Of a stretch of DNA of 64,000 bases, positions 1-11,830 are shown piece by piece; the stretch's first letter is position 1, and each line of letters starts with the position of its first letter. The notes beneath the pieces are model-generated. The model saw only the letters and a program-made list of their open reading frames with translations. It made no database searches and was not told the origin of the DNA. The translations under genes were made by a program, and so were the position numbers. Origin of the DNA: Panagrolaimus kolymaensis (taxonomy: Eukaryota > Nematoda > Chromadorea > Rhabditida > Panagrolaimidae); assembly GCA_028622995.1 (NCBI GenBank), contig JAJQJQ010000032.1:2046001-2110000 (forward strand). The letters run 5' to 3'.

Positions 1-783
1 TTTAAAACTTGGCTACTAAATTTTTATTGCCCCTTCTAAAACCTCACCTTCACGTTGACATTTTGGTAAAAATGAATCAAATACAATCGGCTTAATCATA
101 TTCACGACATTAACCAAGGCTTCTTTACTTTTCAAATATTTTCCTTGCCAAAGTTTAGGATCAGCGGATAAAATATTTTTATGGAACTTTGCATAATTTC
201 GAATAAAACATTTAACTTGACTCAAATTAATATTTTCAAAAAAAGACAAAGTTTTGCCTTTTTGAGTCAAATCTTCCATATGAATACAGCCATCTTGCTT
301 AATTCCAGGAATCCATTCTTGCATTTTAAAAACTATTGGCATTGGAATATCTATCATTGGTGCTAAGTCTTTATAGAAAGCGCATTCATATTCATGGATG
401 TAACCCCAATTAGAAACTTGTTTCTCCCCTTCATCTCCAACGCCGCTATCTTTGCTTGTTTCGATCAAAGAAGCAAAACTTGGAATTTTAAGAATGGTTG
501 TGTAAATATCCGAAGGGTCTTTGGAATCCACAAAAGTTAAAGTGCATCGAAGAATTTCTGATACAAAACCTTTGCCACCAGAAACATCACAAAACGTTAC
601 CTAAAATATCGTAGGTCAAAATTTGATAAAAATAATTACTAAAAAGCTTACTTCTTTAACATTTCTATTTCCATGAAGTTTTTGAAAACTTTTATCATTT
701 TCTCTCAAGGATTCCAATAACCATCCAACAGTAATGGAATGGCCGTTAATTTCTTGGTTATGATCCACAACGTCTTCGACCAT
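1..783 (-). CDS. CHK kinase-like protein (DUF1679 family), copy 1, partial
   Basis: First two exons of a nematode CHK-type kinase (choline/ecdysteroid-kinase-like fold, presumed ATP-dependent small-molecule phosphotransferase). Exon 1 is 783..652, starting at an ATG followed by a conserved block containing GHSITVGWLLESLREND. Exon 2 is 600..48, exactly 553 nt, the same length as exon 2 of the copies at 9.5 and 14.5 kb, and includes GCIHMEDLT. It ends at a GTGAGG donor, so the exon carrying the catalytic HGD and DWQ motifs lies left of the window. Open frame and normal splice sites suggest an intact gene. The substrate cannot be told from sequence. Confidence 0.85.
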
Positions 784-1176
784 TATTATTCTAAATAAAA
801 ATCCCAAACAAGAAAAAAAAAGTCGAAATTGTGCTTTATTTTATTTATTTTATAAGCAAAAAGTCAACAAGGAAGAAGGAAATTGCACAATGTTATCACA
901 TCATTTTTTTCTTCAAGCAACCAAGTGAAAGGCTGAATTTTTGTGGTACTTTTTTAGTGCACCAACGATGAAGCCTATAGTCCAAAGTTTTCATAGTCAA
1001 AAACACTCAATATTTTTTTTAGATATTTGTAATAAAATTAACAATTTTTAAGTGGCATTTGTCTCGTTTCTATGATTTTTTGGTTCCATTTTTTATTGTT
1101 CAACATCATGGGTAAAAGTAATATAAAAAATATAATAAATAAATTTAATGAAAAAAAAGTAAGCAAAACAAATAAA
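784..1176. other. intergenic between two minus-strand genes
   Basis: Promoter side of CHK copy 1 (a TTATAAAAT-like box near 848-856 on the minus strand) and 3' flank of the SF3B2 gene. I see no further gene. Confidence 0.5.
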
Positions 1177-3555
1177 TCAAAATTTATAATCCTTATGTTT
1201 CTTTCCGCTGCTTCCGGTATCTTTTGTTTTTTTCGTTTCTTGGACTTTACGCTTGCGCTAAAAAAATTAATAATTAAATTTAATCAAATTTTACATGTGA
1301 ATTATGAAACTTACATTTTGTTGTTTAGAATGTTCAGCAACGAGATCAGACAAATCTTCAGTTCCCGAAGATCGAAAATCTGCTTTTTTACGCAATTCAT
1401 CTTCATATCTGGCTTCCAAAACTTTTTTATTGGTATTTTCCAAATCATCGGGGTTAATAGAAACATCAACGGAATCGCTATGTTTTTTCTAAATAATAAT
1501 CGATTTTAGTAAAAATATAATCGCAAAAAGTTAAAAGTCTTACTCCAATATCATAAACATGAGTGGAACCCATCATTTGGCCTCGATGTCGATCAACTTG
1601 CTTCTCGGGTAAAACTGTATATAATTGTGGAGTATCTCCACCGCCAACGCTGCTTTCATCCACTCGTTTTTTACGTAATTCAATAGCATCGGGGGTTTCC
1701 ATTCCTGTAATCGTGGAAGTGCCACTTGGAGTTGCATATCCTCCTTCACTTGGGGCAGGAGTTTCAAAGCCATTATCTCCAGCGCCCGCGATTTCTTCAT
1801 CCTCCTCGCCTTGTGGTTCTTCCTCCTCCTCTTCTTCAGATTCTTCTCCATCAGTTAGGAATTCACCCCAAAGTCTTCGATCTACTTCCGCATCCTCTTC
1901 AAAATCTGCAGCGTGACTGGCCTAGAAAAAAATAGAAATTTAATATCTGCTTTTTAGGAACTTTTTTAAAATTTTCATATTCTTAGAAAAAGAAAAAATT
2001 AGGGGTGTAAGACTTACTTCCATTCCAAATACATCTCCATAAAGAGGTTTGCCATATTCATCTACGGGTGGTTTACCCCATCCGCCTGCATGATAACCAA
2101 ATGAACAACCATCGGGAATTCGACAATTAAGACCGGGAATTTTAAGATTTGGATATGATGGAGGAGGGCCATATCGCTGCATAGCAATCAACCATGGTGG
2201 AGGGAATCGATTTGCGCTTGGACCAATTGGCATACCCAATGCAATTCGAAGTTCATCCGAAAGTTGCCCAGGTTTCTTATCCTTCATTTGAGCTTCCAAT
2301 TCTTTTCCTTCATAATAAAGTTCTCCCATTTTTGTGAGAATCGGTTTAGTTTGCCATTTAAAGAATGCATCATGCAATTTTTGATAATCAATATCTATTT
2401 TTCCCATTTTTGGACGCACACGCTCACGCATTTTACTTTTTAATGATTGGGCTTCTTCCTGAAAAAACAATTTTATAAAATCTCAAACAAAACTATTCAA
2501 ATTTCTTACTTTTTCCCAAACAGTTTCTCTCATTTCCATAATTCCTGTGCGTTTAATAAAATCGGGCAAATCAAAAGGTGGACGTTCAAAGCCTCGCTTT
2601 CCAGCTAAATATTTTCTTTTTGCATTCCAATGCTTTGGAACGGGAACAGTATTTCGATAAGTTTTAAGTTCAACCAAAAGGAATGGATCTCGAGATGTGA
2701 CATCAGCCCATTCAACAATATCGGCTCTTTTTGATTTAGCTTTTAATGAAGCAATCGACGGTTGCATTGACATTCTCAATTTTTTACGACTAAGGTTTAC
2801 AGCTTCTCCAGCGGCTTCCAGTTCTTTCTACAAAAAGGAAGTTTATAAAATTATAAAAAAAATGAAACAAGAAACTAACTCTTTTTTCTTGAATTTCTTC
2901 TTGCAAAATTTGTTCTGATAATGCTGCTTTGGATTCGGTACTTTCCACGGTTGTATCACGCTTATATTTTCGAGTTGCAAATTCATTTGGGTCTACTGGC
3001 TGGGGCTAAAAAAATAAGTTTATAGGAGTCAAGGAATATAAAAAATTTAATGCTAAAACTAACTTTGAAAGCTTCAAAAACTTCATTAAAACATTTTAAA
3101 TTTGAATCATTAATGGTGGTCATTTCGGGAACGTATTCAACTTGAACATCGGGGATTTCTTCCTTAATTTGTTTTTTAGTAGTTGTTCCATTAATTTCTG
3201 CTTTAATGGCTTTATCACCCTCATCTTCGTCGGTTTGGGAATGGTCAGTTGCTGATATATTTTCTTTAGCTTCTGCATCATCATCCGGGGCAACGCCATT
3301 TTGATTATGGCCATTTGGAATAATTTCTACGCCATGGGTTTTACGCTTTTTGGATTCCTTCTTCTTTTTATTTTTTCGGCGAATTCGCTCAAGCTCCTTT
3401 AAAATTAACCGATTTCAAAATCAATGAAAATTTATAAATTAAAAACTTACTTTTCGTTGCTTTGATGTCATTTGGGTCTCGTCTTTTTGGTTTTCATATT
3501 CATCGCTATCATAGGTGTCATCATCCGCATCTATAACGCCATTTGTATGAGCCAT
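1177..3555 (-). CDS. SF3B2: splicing factor 3B subunit 2 (SF3b145/SAP145)
   Basis: Spliceosomal U2 snRNP SF3b component that helps anchor U2 near the branch point in the nucleus. Eight exons join in frame: 3555-3451, 3396-3064, 3005-2880, 2827-2510, 2458-2018, 1921-1544, 1488-1315, 1257-1177, giving 651 aa. The acidic Asp/Glu start is followed by a Lys-rich stretch, then the DUF382 region (around WADVTSRDPFLLVELK) and the PSP domain with PPWLIAMQRYGPPPSYP and the downstream IPGLNCRIPDG. After that come an acidic Glu-rich segment and a basic tail rich in Lys. It is shorter than the human protein (about 895 aa) but keeps the conserved core. It is the one clear housekeeping gene in the window and a useful anchor for species placement. 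Confidence 0.96.
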
Positions 3556-4514
3556 CTTTAAAAAAATCTCTGCAAAAAAAGTTATTCCTCGAAATCTATT
3601 TAAAGAAATTATTGAATGGGAATGGAATAAAAACAAACTGCGCCAAATAAACTTAACTCGGTTTTCGTTTTAAGACCTTTCTTTATTTTCCTTATTTATG
3701 CATTTTTCTTGCTTTGAGGAAAAGATTATTTGTTAGTTTTTCCTCTTGGCTCCAATGAAAAACAAACTAGGGCATTTTTATTAACCAATAAAAATTAAAT
3801 AATTATTAATAAACAAACTTTGTTGCTCACGGGTAAAAAACATCTTTGATGAATTTAGAATATCTTTTGAGAGTAATTAAATTTTAACGAAAACAAAATT
3901 TTTATATTGCTGTCGTTTAGACAGTAAAAAATTAAAGCAAGAATTCAAAAACTTTGTTACTATCACCTTAGACAGTAACCAAAATATTGATAGCTGTTGA
4001 GATTTGTTTACTACCATATCATTTTGGTTACTTGAAGAAAAATTAATATGTGCTTGGCAATGGAAATTTTGGTAGTGAAATTATAACTGGTTACTTTACT
4101 AAAAGATTGGCTATTAACAGATTATTTCTATGCGGTTTAAATTTTTGATTAATTTTTCCATCCTTCATAAAACACAAAGGCGCGATTTATAATTTGTTTA
4201 CTGCAAGGAGAAGTAGCAAACAAAAATGAAAAAAAAATTACATAAAAAAACGCTCTTCCTGGTTTGATATTGTTTACATAATTTTACTTAAAATCGTTTG
4301 CACTTTATTTCATTTTTTTGATTTAATTAAAACAAAGACATATAAGAATGACATTTAATTAAGCTTTAAAACAAAGTTAAACATTAAAAAGATAAAGAAT
4401 ATTTGGCAAAACGAAATGTTTTTGAAAATCAAAAAGGATACATTAATTTTACAATTTCATTAACATTTTTTCCCGTTCAGCTCTTAAGCGTAACGGTTCT
4501 TCGCAACATTTTGA
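3556..4514. other. gene-poor intergenic stretch
   Basis: AT-rich DNA between SF3B2 and the Cys-rich gene, including short scattered repeats of a GACAGTAAC-like word near 3910-3980. No coding exon, RNA gene or transposon end recognised. Confidence 0.4.
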
Positions 4515-4754
4515 TTAATTGCTATCATCATATTTACTATTATCAGGTACGCAAGTTTTGGGATCAGGGCAGCAAATGGGTCCTTTGCAATCATCTGATT
4601 CAACGCAGCACCATTTAGCACAACTTGAAGCGTCCTTGCAACAATTTGGGCCATGACAATCTTCAGTTTCCAAACAGCAAATATTAACACATCTTGAAGG
4701 ATCGGGACAGCAATTGGGACCTTTACAGATTTCAGTTTCCTTACAGCAAACCAT
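4515..4754 (-). CDS. small protein with three 6-cysteine repeats
   Basis: Single-exon 79-aa protein with 18 cysteines. Three tandem units of about 23 residues each follow the pattern CC-x-E-(3)-C-x-G-P-x-CC-(4)-C, for example CCKETEICKGPNCC, CCLETEDCHGPNCC and CCVESDDCKGPICC. There is no signal peptide, since the reading frame begins MVCC, so it is probably intracellular. Cysteine content near 23% and acidic spacing resemble metallothioneins or other metal-binding proteins, but I recognise no named family. A consensus TATA box lies about 85 bp upstream of the ATG. An upstream exon carrying a secretion signal is possible but not visible. Confidence 0.7.
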   Translation of the reverse strand: MVCCKETEICKGPNCCPDPSRCVNICCLETEDCHGPNCCKDASSCAKWCCVESDDCKGPICCPDPKTCVPDNSKYDDSN

Positions 4755-4836
4755 TGGATTTTTTATTATTTTCGGGTAAGTGTAGGTGGAAAAATTTCAA
4801 ATGAAAGTAGACTGAATTTTTTGAAACTTTTGAGCC

Positions 4837-4844
4837 TATTTATA
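4837..4844 (-). promoter_or_regulatory. TATA box of the Cys-rich gene
   Basis: TATAAATA on the minus strand, about 85 bp before the ATG at 4754. Confidence 0.6.
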
Positions 4845-4956
4845 TTCTCAATCAAAGCGAGCAAAAGAGAGAGGATGTCTATTTTCTACTTTGTGATGGA
4901 AGAAGGTATAAAATTTTAAAAGAGAGCAGAAAGCCCTTAGTTTTTCAAAATGTTTT

Positions 4957-5010
4957 TGCTTCATTTTGTGCTCTTTTTTCTGCTTTTGCTTCATTTTGTG
5001 CTCTATTTTC
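4957..5010. repeat. two-copy direct repeat
   Basis: The word GCTTCATTTTGTGCTCT occurs at about 4958 and again about 30 bp later, inside a T/C-rich tract upstream of the Cys-rich gene. It may be a simple tandem duplication; no function is implied. Confidence 0.6.
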
Positions 5011-5299
5011 TGCTCTGACTATGCATTATTTCATTTAAAAGACCAAGGTACATTTTCTCCTTTATCATAAATTTATCATCTTTTATTTTTATTTTATTTT
5101 TATTTTATGTTTTTTTGTTTGTTGAGAAATCACCATTTTTTGTTGCCTTATGAACTTTTCTTTGATTTAAAAAAAATACTTTCACATAATTGAGGATGGC
5201 AAACCTGATAAACAATAAAAACGATAATATATTTTTAACTTCGCAAAAAGTATTTTAATTTTGCCAGCTCGAATTGAACGCTTTAAGCATAAAAACAAA

Positions 5300-6364
5300 C
5301 TACTTTATTTGTATCACTTTGGATTGAACTAGCGATGGCTCAATAAATGAATTAGTTATAACAACAGAAATGGCAGTAGATGGTTGCAAAAATTTAAAAC
5401 CTATAATTTTACAAAGCAAATTTTTAACAAAATTTCGATAAGGAGAAACAAAATACAAAGTAACAATAAAATCTAAAAAACAATGGGATGAAAGAAAACA
5501 ATAAAAAATACATCCAATTGTGATAGTATTCGGAATATTAAAAGCTATGGCACCGCAAATAATTGCGAATGGAAGAGATAAAAAAAGAATAGTAAATAAA
5601 ATTTGCATTACCGAACTAATAATTAATGATCTCTGGATTTCAGATGTTAAGATTTTTTGATGTTTAGAAACAAGAAAATTAAAATAAAATATAAGAAAAA
5701 TTCCAAAAATTATTACTCCCGTTAAACAAAAAAATGCGGGCACAATAAATTTATTCATATTTTCTCGCGGAACATAAATTAATGCAGGCTCATTGGCAAT
5801 AAAATTGATTAAAGATGGATCAGAATTTAATGCAGTTTCATAAATTTCTTTAACATCTGAATTCAAGGCAGATATTCCAACATAAATAATTGCACCATAT
5901 AAAACTATCGTAGAAATAAGGCAAAGCATAAAAATAATATTAACATTACAAGTTTTAGCTAATTTTGATGGAAAAATAATTATATATCGATTTGCTATGG
6001 TTGCACCTAGCCCAACCACAGTATTAATTGCAAATAAAATAGTTATAGTTGAAGCGATGGTAGTGGAATAAAAGCTTCCAGTATACCTTGAAAACCCAAT
6101 TGGAATTCCAGCAGGTGTCGGAAGTAAAAATAATGGTTTATATATACCAATCACAGTTTCAAGCAATAAACACCAAAATGAATGATTAAAAATAAGCCAT
6201 TTAAAATTTTTCATATTCGTAGATTGCGTTAAAATTGTATAAAATAATAATGGAGCAAATAACCAACTTAAAAAAAGCGTTACAAATGAAAAATAATAAT
6301 AAAATTCAAGGGTGCTGGATGAAATAGAAAGTGGTGGAGACGAATTCGTTGACATTAAAAGCAT
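5300..6364 (-). CDS. serpentine chemoreceptor, srh-like
   Basis: Intronless 354-aa protein with seven hydrophobic segments. The block LLPTPAGIPIG after the second or third segment, an N-terminal segment ending near TQSTNMKNFKWL, and a C-terminal PYRNFVKNLL are typical of the nematode srh/str superfamily of chemosensory G-protein-coupled receptors, which act in sensory-neuron cilia. ATG at 6364 (alternative 6355). The absence of introns is unusual for nematode srh genes. Subfamily assignment is by motif memory only. Confidence 0.75.
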   Translation of the reverse strand: MLLMSTNSSPPLSISSSTLEFYYYFSFVTLFLSWLFAPLLFYTILTQSTNMKNFKWLIFNHSFWCLLLETVIGIYKPLFLLPTPAGIPIGFSRYTGSFYSTTIASTITILFAINTVVGLGATIANRYIIIFPSKLAKTCNVNIIFMLCLISTIVLYGAIIYVGISALNSDVKEIYETALNSDPSLINFIANEPALIYVPRENMNKFIVPAFFCLTGVIIFGIFLIFYFNFLVSKHQKILTSEIQRSLIISSVMQILFTILFLSLPFAIICGAIAFNIPNTITIGCIFYCFLSSHCFLDFIVTLYFVSPYRNFVKNLLCKIIGFKFLQPSTAISVVITNSFIEPSLVQSKVIQIK

Positions 6365-7056
6365 AAATAAAAATGTTTCTTTTTTTTATATTTTGCTTGG
6401 AAAATTAAAAAGATATGTCAAACAAAAAAAAACAGCTGCTTTATTAAAATTTAAGATTTTCAGATATTGAAATTTTAAGCTACAAAAAAGATTTACGTGA
6501 CGAAAAATAAACAGGTGAAAGGCGGCAAATACATTTTCACCGAAGCAAAAATGCTAAACCTTTTGACATGCGTTTGTTTCGTCTGAACTTCTTTCATGAA
6601 TACTGCGAAACAACGAAACTATTATAAAAAAGAAAATAGAAACGAATTATCATTCCGTGCAATAACTTAAAATTTAAATTTTTCTTGAATTTTTTGATGA
6701 ATTTAGATAAATTGTGAATTAATCTTCCCTTTTTTTGTTTATTTTTTTTTTAAAAAGTGTAAAAGTGAATGGTTTCTTTCTTGTATGAACGTATTTATTT
6801 TTTACATTTTCCAATTAAATACCTGTTCAAACTCGAGATGGCGACCAGGAAGTAAAAAAAACGTCAAAACACAATCACGTAAAATTGCAGTTCATTCATC
6901 TTTTTTACTTTTGTTTTTTTAGGATGGAAGAAATTAGGTTTGCGCAAACGATATTTTTCAATTTTGATATTTTTTGTTACACTGCGAGAAAGGAATATAG
7001 TTTTTTTCTCTTTCAAATCAAGCCTTTTATTTTTTTAAACTTTGTGAGCTATCAGA
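6365..7056. other. intergenic between divergent genes
   Basis: Shared upstream region of the minus-strand chemoreceptor and the plus-strand acetyltransferase; AT-rich with poly-T runs. Nothing else recognised. Confidence 0.4.
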
Positions 7057-8148
7057 ATGTATGGCGATGAGAAGTTACTACGTCTTCCACTTTATGATGG
7101 CTTCTTTCTTGATACCCGCAAAAAGAGAGAAAGAAAAGTTATGAATCCAACTTGGCTCCCGAGAAATAGCAATCATCCATTAAGAATTGAAATTGCTGAT
7201 AAAAATGATTTATCTTTAGTTGCTAACTTTGTTAATTACCATTTTATTGAAAATAGTATCATACGTAAAGCAATAGGTATAAATGTTTGATAAAAGAATG
7301 TATGATACTTTAAAGTTTAGACGCAACTTTCGAAGAAATGAAACAATTTTCATTTGAGAGAGTGGCGAAAGCTTTGGAAAAGCCTAACACTTGGGTGGTA
7401 TTTGACGAAAATAAACTTGTAGCCGCTGTATTACAAACATATTACACTCCGGATGAATTTAATAATCTTTTTAATGGAGACCTTTTCCATTTAAATCCAA
7501 AATTATCAATTAAGGATGACTATGCTAAAGGTTAGAATAAAAAGAAAAATATTTTTATTATATCTTTCAAAATAATGGGTTTTCCATAAAATTTTAGACA
7601 TCAAAAATGGACCATACAAAAATCTAAATGCAAATCGTATTTTTGTTCTTAGTAATGAATGCTTTAAACAAATAGGAAAATTTCTTCCCAAAGATGTTAA
7701 AAATTTAGCGTATGGAGCTGCTATAGGCGTTCATCAAACTTTTATGAGGTTTGCAACCAATTTCCAAAATTTAGAAAAATTATAAAATATTTTTTTTTAT
7801 TTTAGGAGCGGATTAGGCGAATATTTGATGTATGAAAATATAAAAGATTGGAAAAATTTTAATTGCAATTATTCAGTTTGCATTTGCACCGCACTTGCAA
7901 GCTATGAAGCAAGTAAAAAAGTAAGAGCTCGAAAAAAAAAAGTTTGGGTAATTTAATTATAGCAAAATTTTTAGCTTGGAATGAAAGAACTTTTTTGTTT
8001 TTCTTACAAAGAATTTAAAGAAAACGGAAAACCTATATTTGGGAATATTTCAAATGGAGCATTAGGCTGTCATGTTATGCTTGTAAATGTAAAAGAATTC
8101 ATTCATATTTTCGCAAAACAAGCAGAAAAGAGAAAGTCTAAAATATAA
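7057..8148 (+). CDS. GNAT-family N-acetyltransferase-like protein
   Basis: Five exons join in frame (7057-7276, 7321-7530, 7598-7748, 7806-7920, 7975-8148) to 289 aa. The middle carries an N-terminal GNAT-type block (LRIEIADKNDLSLV, then WVVFDENKLVAAVLQ) and a motif A-like acetyl-CoA loop, QTFMRSGLGEYLMYE, which fits R-x-G-x-G/A. The layout resembles the arylalkylamine N-acetyltransferase-like branch of nematodes and insects, which acetylates amines. The substrate is unknown. Start chosen at the first ATG, with an upstream TTT-rich leader. Intron 4 contains a sequence vaguely like a spliced leader (see rejected items). Confidence 0.65.
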
Positions 8149-8535
8149 AAGACGAAAATTATTGATAAACTTGAAGTTTGTGAAAGAAATCTCCATCCTT
8201 TCTTCTTTTTTTTTGAAAAGCATAGTAAAGAATTTTATTTTCAAAAAGAAAGTAACTTCATTAACTTTTTGGCTTCAAGCAAGCTTTTTTTATTTATTCA
8301 AGCCTATTTATTATTAGATTTTTGGTTGTTTGTTTTTTAAAGCTTACAAAAATTTCAGCTTGGATGAATTTAAATTTTTGTGAAATATTTGCATTTTAAA
8401 ATTTCATACTTACAATACATAAAGAAAAGAAATTATAATTTTATATTTTTTTACACATTGATAAAAATTGCGACAATGAAGAGTATTAATATTGATTCAA
8501 AATTTGATGGAATAATGGCAGTGATCAAAACATAT
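8149..8535. other. intergenic between convergent genes
   Basis: 3' flanks of the GNAT gene (plus) and the PH-domain gene (minus). No gene recognised. Confidence 0.4.
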
Positions 8536-9316
8536 TTAAAGCTGTCGCCAACGTTTTCCACTCGCCCCAACTTGAAACCAAACTCTCACATCATTTTTCC
8601 AAGCTTTTTGTAATTCAATATAAAATTTAGCAAAACCATAATCAAGTAAAATTTCTCCAAGGGTTTCACTTTCAAAGGTAAATGGACCCAATGTTCTGTG
8701 ATTTGGATATTTAATCATGGCATTCAAAAGCTTTCCATGCTTTTCAACGAAAGTGTCATTTTCTAATCCTATGACAAGCTTTGGAAGAGTTTTAGCGATA
8801 GCAATAAACCAATTTTCAACTTGTTTGTCAGAATCAAACAAAAACCAATGAATATTGGATCCAAATTGATCTTCACCGATAGCAACTCTCTGCAAAATCG
8901 AATGGTGTTGTGATGGCAGTTCTGGAGCTGCTGTAAATGGGTTGAGTTCTGCTAAAGCACCAACGCAAATATATTCCACAACATTTTTGAGAAGTATCGA
9001 TTTTAAAGGCTTTGAATGATTTTCCTTAAAATAAATTCGTATTGAGCTCTTTATTAAATATTTACAAAATTTTGTGAAAGTAAAAAAAACCTTTTTATCG
9101 AACCATTCAAATGTTGAATCAGAATATAAAACTGCGTGACACTCTTTCCAATGATTCCTTTTGATGCCGTCCCAAAGTTTTAATGTACATTCTATAACCT
9201 TTTCTGGACCTTCAAAGGATTCGGCCACGATCGCAGCTAAAAAAATGTAAAAAATGTTTTAAAAATGTGTACAAGTTTTCAAACCTACCGCTAAAGTCAA
9301 TAGAGTCTTTAGACAT
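8536..9316 (-). CDS. PH-domain-like protein
   Basis: Modelled as three exons (9316-9289, 9236-9091, 9024-8536), 220 aa. A PH-like signature is visible: an early WKECHAVLYSDSTFEWFDKK block (strand 1-3 pattern) and, after a loop, a terminal helix VENWFIAIAKTLPK with the hallmark Trp. The intron 9090-9025 is 66 nt and preserves frame, so the reading frame also stays open through it; I treat it as an intron because it is GT..TTTTAAG, hydrophobic and splits the PH fold. After the PH domain comes about 80 aa of unknown nature. Possible role in phosphoinositide or protein binding. No named family recognised. Confidence 0.55.
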
Positions 9317-9552
9317 TAAACAATTTTTCTTAAACTTTAAAACAATTTTAGATGCAAAAAATTATAAATTTTTCTTTATATATTTTAGAGAAAATTAAAT
9401 TTTATTTTAGTAATAATTTTGGGTTGTCAATAGCAACTTTTTCTAATCACATTAAAATTTATTTCTTTTTTCTCCTTCGATTTCGTCTCGAATTTTATGT
9501 TTAAAAATAATAAATTTATTAAATCACAGAAACAAATGAAGAAAAAATAAAT

Positions 9553-11020
9553 TTAAAAATATACAAATTGAGCTCCATATTTTTCAAAAACATCTTTCAT
9601 TTCGCCATTAAGTAACTTTGCCGCATCTTCCGATGCGTGAATTGCTTTCAAAACAGAAGCATCAAAGTAAGCATCTTTTAGAGTTTGGTTAGGTTCTCTT
9701 GAGTCAAGGGCAGTAAATAAAAACATAGCTCCAGGACCCATCATAAAAACTTTAGTCATAAATAAATAATTATAAGATTTTTTGAGTTGTTCGCGAGTGT
9801 ATGGAACTTTACCGGAGTCTCCGCTAAATTCTTTAGTTAAACATTCCAAATAATAATCTATTGCAAATTCTTCAGCTTGTCGACGAACTACGCCATCACA
9901 ACAAAATGCAAGGAATTGAGCCAAATCTGACATTGGAGAGCCTTCATGAATAACTTGCCAATCAACGAATGCAGCTATGTCATTTTGGAGATTTCCTTCC
10001 TCATCGATGGCCCACATAATATTTCCTCCATGCATGTCGCCATGAACCAGGATCGGTGTCAATCCTTGGTCTTTGTATGATTGGGCACTTGCATATCGAA
10101 TGAAATCTTTACTTTCAAAAAATTTGCCATATTTCTCAAGAATTGGGCGAATTGCATCTAAAACAATAAATAAAAAGAAAGAAAGTTTTGTCTCAAAAGG
10201 AAATTTTTTATAAAAAAACATTTCATAGCTAATTTTTTAATTAACTAAATTCAGAAAAAAATTAACCGTAAAAAACTTACCTTCTCTTTTTGATTTCTTC
10301 AAAAATGGTTCAACTAATGGCTTCATCATGTCGACAACATTAACATGATTTTCTTGATTTTTTAAATATTTTCCTTGCCAAATTTTAGGGTCAGCAGATA
10401 AAATATTTTTATGCATGTGTGCTAAATGTCGAATAAAGCATTTAACTTGAGTCAAATTAATGGTTTCAAAAAATAATAAACATTTTCCTTTTCCAGTTAA
10501 ATCTTCCATGTGTATACAACCATCTTGTTTTCTAGAAATCCATTCTTGAGTTTTAAAACATTTAGGAACTGGGATACCCAAAATTGGAGCCAAATTATTA
10601 TAAAATTCGCATTCAAGATAATGGACATCATTGACGCGTTTAATTATTTCATCTTTTTTATTGTCGTCACCTTCATGACTATGCAAATCTGCTTTCACAA
10701 GAGCATCAAAGCCAGGAATTTTGAGAATGGTTGTGTAAACATCGGAAGAGTCGTTGGAATCGGTAAAAATTAAAGTGCATCGAAGAATTTCAGACCAAAA
10801 ACCCTTGCCTTCGCCAACATTAAAAAAGGAAATCTAAAAACAGATGATTTTTATAATTTTGGAAAAATAAAAGTTTAATAATATTTACTTCTTTGACGCT
10901 TCTATTTCCATGAAGTTTTTGAAAAACTTTATCATTTTCTCGCAAAGATTCCAACAACCATCCAACAGTTATGGAATGTCCATTAATTTTCTGGTTACCA
11001 TCAACGATATCGGTCGTCAT
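9553..11020 (-). CDS. CHK kinase-like protein (DUF1679 family), copy 2
   Basis: Complete three-exon gene: 11020-10889, 10833-10281, 10157-9553; 429 aa. Exon 3 carries the phosphotransferase core: HGDMHGGN (Brenner-type catalytic loop, His-Gly-Asp plus Asn) and FVDWQ in place of the usual metal-binding DFD/DWQ, followed by EEFAIDYYLECLTKEF. Exon 2 holds GCIHMEDLT. The family phosphorylates small hydroxylated molecules such as choline or ecdysteroids, and in nematodes is often induced by xenobiotics; the actual substrate is unknown. Same strand and exon design as the other three copies in this window. Confidence 0.92.
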
Positions 11021-11756
11021 TTTTCTTGTTTCATAAAGAAGCACGGAAACAACCTATGTGTCTAGTTTTATAACGACCAGATTTAAAAAGGAAAAAATTG
11101 TTGCACAACATTGAGAAAACAATTTTTGTTGTTTTTTTTGCTTGGTTGACCTTTTTTTTCTGTCTAGGTTCATCATAAATTTTTGTGTACATTTTTTTCT
11201 TTAATCACAAACTATAAAATACATAGGATCACAAAAAGCAACAAAAAAAGATGAAAAAAATTAATGCGATATGCAAATCTTTTAAAATATTATTGTACGC
11301 TAAATTACTAATGGTTAAATAAAAACAAGTTGTTTTTCACCACCATTTTCTTCAGCATAGATCATTCTAGAAAAAGCGCGCGTTCTATTTCGTTCTAAGA
11401 GTTTTTCCAAAGAAGCTAACGGGTAATATTTTATGTTATCGTATGCTTTTTAATCGAAAATTACAAATTTTTGATTAGTTTTTCAGTTTTTAATGTCTAA
11501 TATTGTTTGAAATATGTTAGAAAAGGGATAATAATGCTAAATGCAGTCCAAACTAGATAAAAAACCTTGTTTTGTTGCAAAATCCGTAAATTAATCTAAA
11601 GCATAGTTTTTGTTCACAACTTTCAAGGAAACGTTTTTTATTTTCATATTTTATTAGTATTAGATAGGTCAAGAATATTTGTAAATAAAAATTAGTGAAA
11701 AATTGTAAATTTCGACTAAAAAGCATACGATAACAAAAAAAATTACCCGTTAGCTT
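11021..11756. other. intergenic with inverted repeat
   Basis: Promoter side of CHK copy 2 followed by the left arm and loop of the inverted repeat described separately. No intact gene. Confidence 0.4.
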
Positions 11757-11830
11757 CTTTGGAAAAACTCTTAGAACGAAATAGAACGCGCGCTTTTTCT
11801 AGAATGATCTATGCTGAAGAAAATGGTGGT
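11338..11830. repeat. inverted repeat, arms about 135 bp
   Basis: Left arm 11338-11472 is nearly the exact reverse complement of right arm 11696-11830; the loop is about 220 bp. The pairing begins at CACCACCATTTTCTTCAGCA on the left and ends at the matching sense sequence on the right. The right arm is an exon-like segment that stays open beyond the arm, whereas the left-arm copy diverges directly after the paired GGTGGTG, so this looks like an inverted duplication of part of a gene rather than a classic terminal repeat. Confidence 0.85.

Noticed and set aside
7937..7960. Sequence AAGTTTGGGTAATTTAATTA resembling the reverse complement of nematode spliced leader 1
   Set aside because: Only partly similar, lies inside a GNAT intron, and lacks an adjacent splice donor and Sm-site structure of an SL RNA gene.
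9025..9090. Extra hydrophobic insert in the PH-domain protein
   Set aside because: It has GT...AG ends, length divisible by three and breaks the PH fold, so it is better read as an intron.
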